Positions 58,182 to 64,000 of a stretch of DNA of 64,000 nucleotides are shown in pieces (the first letter of the stretch is position 1; each line of letters begins with the position of its first letter). The notes under the pieces were generated by a model. That model ran no database searches, had not been told where the DNA came from, and saw nothing but the letters and a program-made list of their open reading frames with translations. Source of the DNA: Arthrobacter russicus (lineage in GTDB: Bacteria > Actinomycetota > Actinomycetes > Actinomycetales > Micrococcaceae). The stretch spans positions 2,232,001-2,296,000 of the forward strand of contig NZ_JAVDQF010000001.1 in NCBI RefSeq assembly GCF_031454135.1. Reading direction: 5' to 3'. Position numbers and translations under genes: made by a program.

Positions 58182-58754
58182 TCAACCGGTGGATGCGCAC
58201 TTGAGCACCCGTGCTTCGCGACGCGCCTCGGCTTGGAATGTCGGTTTGTCCGCGATCAGATAGACATCGACCGCAGAGATGGGTCCGCTGCGGAGCAGCA
58301 CCAACGATTCGGGAAAGAAGCCTTGCAACGTGGCCGCAGTTTTCAGCGCATTCCCGGATATTGCGATGACCACCTGCGGAGCTTTGCCGCCACCGGTCTT
58401 CGTGAGCTGCTGCTGATCGATGCCGCTGGGCGCGGCCTTATCTCCGACCTTGAACACGGTCATCCCGGCGTTTTTCAACTGCTGCGAGGTGCTTGCGGCC
58501 AATCCGCTGACCGACGTCGAATTGTAAACCGTCAACTTGACCTCGGCCGGCGCCACCGGATCTTGGGCATCTGTGGGGCAACTCAGGGCCGTCGCTTTTG
58601 CTGCGGGAAGCATTTTTCCGAGTCCCAGCCCGAGGCCTGCCGACAGCAACGCGCCGATCAGGGCTGCCCCTGAGAGGAACAGGAGGAATTGCCGGGCTGC
58701 AACGGCGCCGTCATGTTTTTCCTCCAGCTCCGCAGTGCTTTCCGTCGGGCTCAT
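58182..58754 (-). CDS. LytR_C-domain membrane protein
   Basis: 190 aa. One transmembrane helix (QFLLFLSGAALIGALLSAGLGLGLGKML) and an exported domain with EVKLTVYNSTSVSGLAASTSQQLKNAGMTVFKVG, the LytR_C pattern (VxVxNGTxxxGLA). These domains accompany LCP and cell-wall proteins and are thought to assist wall glycopolymer attachment. The ATG overlaps the stop of the D,D-carboxypeptidase gene by four bases, so the two are translationally coupled. Confidence 0.85.
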   Translation of the reverse strand: MSPTESTAELEEKHDGAVAARQFLLFLSGAALIGALLSAGLGLGLGKMLPAAKATALSCPTDAQDPVAPAEVKLTVYNSTSVSGLAASTSQQLKNAGMTVFKVGDKAAPSGIDQQQLTKTGGGKAPQVVIAISGNALKTAATLQGFFPESLVLLRSGPISAVDVYLIADKPTFQAEARREARVLKCASTG

Positions 58755-59722
58755 CGCCGTACCGCCGGCCCGGTCTGAGCCATTCCCGGCTGGTCCGGGG
58801 CGGACCCATCGCGAATCGAGCCGAGCAGTTTCCGAGCCTGCTCGATGGCATCCCGGGCACGCTCGCCGGCTCCCTGGACCGCGCCGACCAAGACCGTCGG
58901 CCGGCCGTCCACGGTAGCCTTTGCGGCGAACAGGAACACCCCGCGGGCCTGATTGCTGGTTCCGGTCTTCAGCCCGATCACGCCGTTGCTGCCGAGCAAC
59001 GAGTTGGTGTTCTGCACCGGTCCGTAGCCTTCGATGTCGAAACTGGTCCGGGCCACCAGATCCGCGATCACCGGAGAGTCCATGGCGGCGGATGCCAGCA
59101 GGGCCAAGTCGTGCGCGGTGCTGGTGGTCGAAGGATCGAAGCCGCTGGCGTCGAGGCCGACCGTGGTCGATCCAAGGTTCAACTCGGTGACTCTTTGCTG
59201 CGCCACAGCGCGGTATTTCGCCAGACTGCCGAAGGCCCAGACGGCCAGCGTGTCCGCGATGTTGTTGGCCGAAGGCAGGAGCATTGCCGCCAAAGCCTCG
59301 CGCAGCGTCAATCGCATGCCCGAGTAGACCGGAAGGACTGAACCGTCGATTTGCCGGTACGCCTCGTACCGTTTCACATCGGAGGAATCCAGGTCGATCG
59401 ACGGACCGGGTTCCCCCGAGCCGATCGGATGCTCCGCCAGCAGGGTCAGCGCGGTGATGATTTTGGCGGCGCTGGCGATCGGTGCCGGCCTTTGGCCGCT
59501 CTGGTTGAGCAGCGGAGCGTCGCCGCCCTGTTGCATGATGCTTGCGGCGGCAGTCGGCCAGTCGAGCATGCGACCCCACGATTGGCCCGAAGCTGCCGGG
59601 CCTGCGCCGACCGCCGCAGCATTCGGGCCATCGCCGCTCGCGGCCGGGCCCGGAGCGCAGGCCGCGAGTGCGGCGATGAGTACGCCGGCCAGCAGGCTCT
59701 GGAGTGGAATCCGGATTTTCAT
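58751..59722 (-). CDS. D-alanyl-D-alanine carboxypeptidase lipoprotein (S11)
   Basis: 323 aa, lipidated (lipobox LAACAPG). Penicillin-binding catalytic motifs: IASAAKI (SxxK, about residue 83), SANN (SxN, about 151), KTGTSNQ (KTG, about 254). It removes the terminal D-Ala from peptidoglycan pentapeptides and so limits cross-linking. A Ser/Gly/Ala-rich N-terminal linker separates the lipid anchor from the domain. It lies upstream of, and coupled to, the LytR_C protein, and just downstream of a two-component system on the same strand. Confidence 0.93.
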   Translation of the reverse strand: MKIRIPLQSLLAGVLIAALAACAPGPAASGDGPNAAAVGAGPAASGQSWGRMLDWPTAAASIMQQGGDAPLLNQSGQRPAPIASAAKIITALTLLAEHPIGSGEPGPSIDLDSSDVKRYEAYRQIDGSVLPVYSGMRLTLREALAAMLLPSANNIADTLAVWAFGSLAKYRAVAQQRVTELNLGSTTVGLDASGFDPSTTSTAHDLALLASAAMDSPVIADLVARTSFDIEGYGPVQNTNSLLGSNGVIGLKTGTSNQARGVFLFAAKATVDGRPTVLVGAVQGAGERARDAIEQARKLLGSIRDGSAPDQPGMAQTGPAVRR

Positions 59723-59794
59723 GCTTCCACGCTATGGAGCGGATTTCCGAGTTGTGCTTCAGCCGGGTAACCGTTGTGAAACAGCTGGTGCCGG

Positions 59795-61231
59795 CTACTC
59801 TTCGGCGTCTCCGGCAAAAGGCAGTTCCACCGTGAAGACGGTCCGTCCCGGGCTGCTCTGCACCTGGACTGAACCGCCCAGGAGCGCGGTGTTCTCCGCG
59901 ACCAGGGCCAGGCCCAGGCCGGTACCGCCGCGGCTGCGCGACTGATCGGATTTGAAGAACCGGTCGAAGAGCAAGGGAAGGTCATCGGCGGCGATGCCGG
60001 TGCCGTGGTCGATGACCTCGAGCCGCAACCGGCTTTCCGTGGCGTCGAGCACGACGTCGACCGGGGCGCCGCCATGGCTCAGCGCGTTGCCGATCAGGTT
60101 CGCCGCGATCACGTCGAAGCGCCGGGCATCCAGGCGGACCCGCAGTTCTTCGGCCGCCGAGATGGAAACCTGCGGCCAACCGCGTTCGGCGATCAACAGG
60201 CCGAGCCGTTCGACGGCGTCGAACCCAACCGGCTGCAAGGCGATCTGACCGGCGTCGAAGCGCGAAATCTCCAGCAGGTCCTCGGTGAGTTTCGCGAGCC
60301 GCCGGGCCGCCGAGGCGGTGACCCGGCCGGCTTGGGCCAGCTGCTCCGGGGCCGTTGCGGGATTGTCCAAGGTGTCCGCAGCGGCGACCATGGCGGCGGT
60401 CGGCGTGCGCAGTTCGTGCGATACGTCGGCGACGAAGCGGCGGGCCCGTTTTTCGGATTCGGTGAGCTCGGCGACGGTCCGGTGCAGCTGGCCGGAGGTG
60501 TGGTTGAAGCTGTCGATCAAGCCGCCGAGTTCGCGGACTCCGCTGGCCCTGAGCCGGACCGGGGTCGGCGACCGGCCGAACCGGTCCACGGCGCGGCGCA
60601 GCGCGGTGATCGGCCGGAGCACCTGCCGGCAGAGCAGCACGCCGACGAAGGCCGCTGCGACGCCGACCGAAAGCGTCAGCAGCGCGGTCTGCGTGGTGAG
60701 CCCGTTGATCTGTTGTTCTTGTTTGTTCAACGGGTAGCTCGCGTAGACCAGCACCGGATAGCTCGCCACGGTGCCGGCCCCGGTGTAGAACTGAATTTCT
60801 TTGGCCTGGGCGACGCTGAACGCGGCGGAACCGCCGTCCCGGGTCCGAAGGTACAGTGGTTGGTTGCCCGGAACCGACGCCGCACGGATGCTCTCCGGAA
60901 CCGCGTCGGGGCTGAGATTGCCGACGAATTGGCTGGTTCCCGGGATTTCCGCGCCCATCGGCCCGCGGAGTTGGTTTCGAATCCCGTCCAAGATGAATTG
61001 GGCCCGGTTCGGCGTGTCGTTCAGGTAGGGGTCGCCGATTTCGTTCGGCAACTCGGCGAACATCCGGTTGAAATCACCAATCAGGCGGTTTTGTTCCGCC
61101 TCGAGGATGTTGTCGCGCGCGGACCAGGTGGTGACCGCGCCGGTGGCTCCGGCCGAGATCGCTGCGATCAGCGCGAAGCCCAGCGCCAGGCGGAAGCCCA
61201 GGCTGCTGAGCAATCTGCGCAGAAAAGTCAT
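59795..61231 (-). CDS. Sensor histidine kinase beside the D,D-carboxypeptidase gene
   Basis: 478 aa: helix 1 (LGFRLALGFALIAAISAGATGAV), an extracytoplasmic region of about 130 residues, helix 2 (TALLTLSVGVAAAFVGVLLCRQVL), HAMP, H-box DVSHELRTPTAAMVAAADTL, and ATPase boxes NLIGNALSHGG, DHGTGIAADDLPLLFDRFF and TGLGLALVAENTALLGG. Related to MtrB/CseC-type actinobacterial kinases. The ATG overlaps the regulator stop by four bases (61228-61231). The cell-wall neighbourhood suggests envelope stress as a signal (inference). Confidence 0.93.
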   Translation of the reverse strand: MTFLRRLLSSLGFRLALGFALIAAISAGATGAVTTWSARDNILEAEQNRLIGDFNRMFAELPNEIGDPYLNDTPNRAQFILDGIRNQLRGPMGAEIPGTSQFVGNLSPDAVPESIRAASVPGNQPLYLRTRDGGSAAFSVAQAKEIQFYTGAGTVASYPVLVYASYPLNKQEQQINGLTTQTALLTLSVGVAAAFVGVLLCRQVLRPITALRRAVDRFGRSPTPVRLRASGVRELGGLIDSFNHTSGQLHRTVAELTESEKRARRFVADVSHELRTPTAAMVAAADTLDNPATAPEQLAQAGRVTASAARRLAKLTEDLLEISRFDAGQIALQPVGFDAVERLGLLIAERGWPQVSISAAEELRVRLDARRFDVIAANLIGNALSHGGAPVDVVLDATESRLRLEVIDHGTGIAADDLPLLFDRFFKSDQSRSRGGTGLGLALVAENTALLGGSVQVQSSPGRTVFTVELPFAGDAEE

Positions 61232-61920
61232 TTTTTCGTGTCGAAGCGGTATCCGAAACCGCGGACCGTGACGATGATTTCCGGGCGGGAAGGTTGGTCT
61301 TCGATCTTGCTGCGCAGGCGTTGCACCGAGGCGTCGACCATCCGGGATTCCAAAAGGTATTCCGTGCCCCAGACGCTGCGCAGCAATTGTTCCCGGCTCT
61401 GCACCTGGCCCGGGTGTTTGGAGAGCTCGAGCAACAGCCGGATTTCGGTCGGCGAGAGCTGCAGCGGTTCGCCGTTCTTGCTCACTTGCAGGGCGTCCCG
61501 ATCGATCCGCAAGCTGCCGAATTTCTCGATCGCCGGCTGTTCCGGAACGGGTTCCACGGTTCCGCGCCGCAGCACTGCCCGGATCCGGGCGTCCAGGATC
61601 GCCGGTTCCACGGGCTTGACCACATAGTCGTCGGCTCCGGCCTCCAGGCCAAGCACCACATCCGTGTCATCGCCGCGCGCGGTCATCATGATGATCGGGA
61701 CGGTGCTGTATTGCCGGATCATCCGGCAGATCTGCACGCCGTCCAAGTCCGGCAGCATCAAGTCGAGGATCAGCAGGTCCGGCGGGTTGTCGCTGCGTGC
61801 GGCAGCCTCGCCTTCGGCGCCCAGGAAGCAGCCGTCCACGCTGTGCCCGCGCTGGCTCAAGGCCAGCCGGAAGGCCGCATTGATGTCAGGATCGTCTTCC
61901 ACGATCAGGATCTTGGCCAC
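61228..61920 (-). CDS. OmpR-family response regulator paired with the kinase
   Basis: 230 aa. Receiver: ILIVEDDPDINAAF, phosphoacceptor Asp in LLILDLMLPDLDG, Thr in IMMTARGDD, Lys in DDYVVKPVEPAILD; winged helix with LQLSPTEIRLLLELSKHPGQVQS and MVDASVQRLRSKIEDQPSRPEIIVTVRGFGYRF. The GTG start at 61920 has AGGAGA seven bases upstream; the frame is open further but without a start of comparable quality. First gene of the kinase operon. Confidence 0.94.
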   Translation of the reverse strand: MAKILIVEDDPDINAAFRLALSQRGHSVDGCFLGAEGEAAARSDNPPDLLILDLMLPDLDGVQICRMIRQYSTVPIIMMTARGDDTDVVLGLEAGADDYVVKPVEPAILDARIRAVLRRGTVEPVPEQPAIEKFGSLRIDRDALQVSKNGEPLQLSPTEIRLLLELSKHPGQVQSREQLLRSVWGTEYLLESRMVDASVQRLRSKIEDQPSRPEIIVTVRGFGYRFDTKK

Positions 61921-62121
61921 GGTGATGTCTCCTTGCCGGCGCGTCGGAGGGCAGCGAACCCCTTGGCATAAACGGTAACCCAAGGTGCGTCGTCGACTTA
62001 TCGCGATTGCCGGAGATATCCGCCAAAAACCAGGCGAACCCGGCAACAGCCGGCGCAGACTGTGACCGGTTTAAAGCATTCGCAGCCGTGCGGACCGCAG
62101 CCATCGCCCGGAAACCGGCGG

Positions 62122-62334
62122 TTACTCCGCTGCGCCCGGCTCCCGCTTCGCCGATCTGATCTGTTCGACCTTTGCGGTCCGGGAACGGATCAATTCGCCG
62201 CGCGGACCACCTCCGGAACCGTAGTCAGGCGGACCGAAGAAGCCCAATGCGGTGTACTGCAATCGCCAGAAGAACCGGTAGCCGAAGCTCAGTCCGTCCT
62301 TCTGCTTGAGTAGTTCTTTGACGGTCTCGTCCAT
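62122..62334 (-). CDS. Small conserved-looking hypothetical protein
   Basis: 70 aa, soluble and charged (MDETVKELLKQKDGL...RTAKVEQIRSAKREPGAAE) with an aromatic cluster FGYRFFWRLQYTALGFFGPP that would form a small core. GGGGGAAAGG lies about 12 bases upstream of the ATG. It stands alone between the response regulator and the SDR gene. No family recognised. Confidence 0.55.
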   Translation of the reverse strand: MDETVKELLKQKDGLSFGYRFFWRLQYTALGFFGPPDYGSGGGPRGELIRSRTAKVEQIRSAKREPGAAE

Positions 62335-62408
62335 TGCGGTGGCCTTTCCCCCGGGGCGCGAACCTCCATTGTCCCAGGCGGCTCCGGGAAACGCCTACCG
62401 AAGCTGGG

Positions 62409-63206
62409 TCAGGAACCCGCCGGCCGTAAGCGCAGCCCCTGCATGCCGCCGTCGACGGCGAGTGAGGTTCCGCTGGTTGAGCCGGAGCGCGGGCTGGCCA
62501 GGTAAGCGACGGCTCCAGCGACCTCTTCCGCGGTGACCAGCCTGCCGGAGGGTTGCCGGGCGTTCAACGCGGCCCGCTCGGCCTCCGGGTCGTCGGCTTT
62601 GCTGAGCAGGTTCCCGATCCACGGCGTGTCCGCGGTGCCCGGATTGACGCAGTTGACTCGGATGCCTTCACGCAGATGGTCCGCGGCCATGGCCAGGGTC
62701 AGCGACAGCACGGCGCCCTTGGACGCGCTGTAGAGCGCCCGCTGCGGCAATCCAGCGGTGGCTGCGATGGAGCAGGTGTTCACGATCGCGGCCGACGGCG
62801 ACTTCCGCAGCCAGGGCAGCGCGGCGCGGCTGAGCCGGACCATGCCGAGCACGTTGATGTCCCAGACCCGGTGCCATTCGTCGTCGGGGTTGTCTTCGAC
62901 CGTGCCCTGGGCGCCGATGCCGGCATTGTTGGCCAGAATATCCAGCCGGCCGAAGCGTTCGGTGACTGCGGCGACCGCGGCCCGGACCGAAGCATCGTCG
63001 GAGACGTCGCAGCGCACGCCGAACTGGCCTTCCGGCAGGTCGGCGGCGCGCAAATCCAGCACTACGACCTGCGCACCCAGGGATTGCAGGCGGGCGGCAA
63101 TCGCGGCGCCAATTCCGGAAGCGCCGCCGCTGACAGCGGCTACCAATCCCTGCATTTCGCCGGGTGCATTTCCAGCGCTGGCCGGATCGATGGTTACGGT
63201 ACTCAT
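62409..63206 (-). CDS. Short-chain dehydrogenase/reductase
   Basis: 265-aa classical SDR. Rossmann motif VSGGASGIGAAIAARLQSLGA (GxxxGIG near residue 30), NNAG at LDILANNAGIG, catalytic Ser in NTCSIAATAG and YxxxK in YSASKGAVLS (about residues 165-169), and a cofactor Asp in VVLDLRAAD that suggests NAD. AAGGAG precedes the ATG at 63206. It follows the FAH-family gene by 13 bases; this pair is typical of L-fucose/L-rhamnose or uronate side-path catabolism, for which 2-keto-3-deoxy-L-fuconate dehydrogenase is one candidate. Confidence 0.87.
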   Translation of the reverse strand: MSTVTIDPASAGNAPGEMQGLVAAVSGGASGIGAAIAARLQSLGAQVVVLDLRAADLPEGQFGVRCDVSDDASVRAAVAAVTERFGRLDILANNAGIGAQGTVEDNPDDEWHRVWDINVLGMVRLSRAALPWLRKSPSAAIVNTCSIAATAGLPQRALYSASKGAVLSLTLAMAADHLREGIRVNCVNPGTADTPWIGNLLSKADDPEAERAALNARQPSGRLVTAEEVAGAVAYLASPRSGSTSGTSLAVDGGMQGLRLRPAGS

Positions 63207-63219
63207 TTCTGCTCCTTGC

Positions 63220-64000
63220 CTAGGCTTCCGACGACGTCCGTGGCGATCCGGCCCGGTAGAACTCCTGCCGCATCCGGCCGAGACCTTCGATTTCCATTTC
63301 CACCACATCGCCGGTTTGCAGGTACGGGAAACGCCCGGAGAGGGCCACGCCTTCCGGCGTGCCGGTCAAGACCACATCGCCGGGTTCCAGCGACATGTAC
63401 TGGCTCGCGTGGTGCACCAGGGTGGGCACGTCGAAAATCATGTCCGCAGTGTTGGAATCCTGCCTCGGCTCGCCGTTGACCCAACTGCGCAGGCGCAGAT
63501 TGCCGACGTCGAGCTCATCCGCCGGGACGAACCATGGGCCCAGCGGGGTCGAGGCCGGCAGGGATTTCCCTTTGGTCCACTGACCGGCTTCGCCGGGGAT
63601 CTGGTACTCCCGTTCGGAAAGGTCATTGGCCACCAAGTACCCGGCGACGGCGGCCATCGCCTCGTCGGTCGAGGCGGCATAGCTGAGCGGCGAACCGATC
63701 ACCACGCCCAGTTCCACCTCCCAGTCGTACTTCTGCGCCAGAGGCGGGATCGGTGCGGCATCGAAAGGACCGGCCGCAGTATTCGCCGGCTTGAGGAAAA
63801 GCACGGGGATCTGCGGCGGCCGGGCTCCGGATTCGGCAGCGTGCGCCACGTAGTTCATGCCGACGCAGACGATGCTGCCCGGCCGGGGGATCGGACTGCC
63901 GAGCCGGACCGCAGCGGGGTCCGAAGCCGATTGCGGCAGGGTTCCGTCGGCCAGGGCGGCCCGGATCCGGGCCAGGGCCGCAGGCGTGAAGGCTGGTTCG
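63220..64000 (-). CDS. Fumarylacetoacetate hydrolase-family protein (N-terminus cut)
   Basis: The reverse strand is open from the window edge to the stop at 63220; about 260 residues are visible. FAH-domain motifs: SIVCVGMNYVAHAAE, PVLFLKPANT, KYDWEVELGVVIG (metal-binding Glu residues), VANDLSEREYQ, WTKGKSLPASTPLGPW, and GDVVLTGTPEGVALS. The family hydrolyses C-C bonds of acylpyruvate-type or 2,4-diketo-3-deoxy sugar acids. Adjacent to an SDR, it may be the L-2,4-diketo-3-deoxyfuconate hydrolase step (inference). The start codon lies beyond 64000. Confidence 0.88.
   Translation of the reverse strand, partial: EPAFTPAALARIRAALADGTLPQSASDPAAVRLGSPIPRPGSIVCVGMNYVAHAAESGARPPQIPVLFLKPANTAAGPFDAAPIPPLAQKYDWEVELGVVIGSPLSYAASTDEAMAAVAGYLVANDLSEREYQIPGEAGQWTKGKSLPASTPLGPWFVPADELDVGNLRLRSWVNGEPRQDSNTADMIFDVPTLVHHASQYMSLEPGDVVLTGTPEGVALSGRFPYLQTGDVVEMEIEGLGRMRQEFYRAGSPRTSSEA

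Noticed and set aside
1-64000. CRISPR arrays, rRNA operons, IS elements or prophage
   Set aside because: No evenly spaced direct repeats, rRNA signature, transposase, integrase or phage structural genes were seen.

Overview
The window is high-G+C, gene-dense actinobacterial chromosome. Gene content (paired Lhr and Nei2, GTP-type PEP carboxykinase, TcrXY-like two-component pair, LAxTG-type sortase signal, YcnI and YhgE families, c-di-AMP riboswitch before a transglycosylase, actinobacterial ABC and MFS sets) fits the Micrococcaceae (Arthrobacter-like). That placement is inferred from gene families, not from a marker-gene phylogeny. There is no rRNA, CRISPR array, prophage or recognisable transposase, and both window ends cut through genes.

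Layout. 0-6 kb: RluA-type pseudouridine synthase (cut), then a translationally coupled lhr-nei2 DNA repair pair. 6-16 kb: surface and secreted functions: a V8-like serine protease, a Tat-exported EEP-fold protein, a DUF4232 lipoprotein, a YcnI copper-type protein with a His-containing membrane partner, a CPA2 antiporter, an LANTG-anchored adhesin, a signal-less solute-binding protein coupled to a ParB-like protein, and a pentapeptide-repeat protein. 16-20 kb: accessory-looking stretch with a small secreted protein bracketed by two copies of one palindrome, a patatin-like lipase downstream of a 19-codon frame with a strong Shine-Dalgarno, orphan small proteins, and a divergent enoyl-CoA hydratase/HxlR pair ending at tRNA-Ser(CGA).

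20-33 kb: AlkZ-like wHTH protein, tadA-gtrA, upp, a Pro/Gln/Tyr-rich membrane protein, a c-di-AMP-riboswitch-controlled transglycosylase, a MarR/MFS unit, a TcrXY-like two-component system, a receiver-less OmpR-type regulator behind a CRP/GlxR-type box, SixA, and a divergent LysR/EamA pair. 33-41 kb: TetR/YhgE operon with a degenerate ABC ATPase, GNAT, flavin disulfide reductase, a large secreted RICIN protein, CsbD. 41-50 kb: complete oligopeptide ABC importer operon, diacylglycerol-kinase-like lipid kinase, tRNA-Arg(ACG), gamma-glutamyltransferase. 50-64 kb: pckA, hmp with an Rrf2/NsrR-type regulator, phosphohexomutase, RecQ fused to a phosphoribosyltransferase-like domain, a D,D-carboxypeptidase/LytR_C pair beside a two-component system, and an SDR plus FAH-family pair (sugar-acid catabolism; cut).

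The most unusual layer is non-coding. Several families of long, near-perfect palindromes lie in convergent, co-directional and divergent intergenic gaps: a three-armed TGGAAGTTGGG family, an AGATCTGG family, a GCCCGTCCAA family, and single elements at 24.0 and 52.7 kb. Some occur where a terminator is not expected. The clearest regulatory sites are a c-di-AMP riboswitch, two perfect TGTGA-N6-TCACA boxes, a TetR operator, a MarR palindrome overlapping its own start codon, and a 59-base palindrome before hmp.
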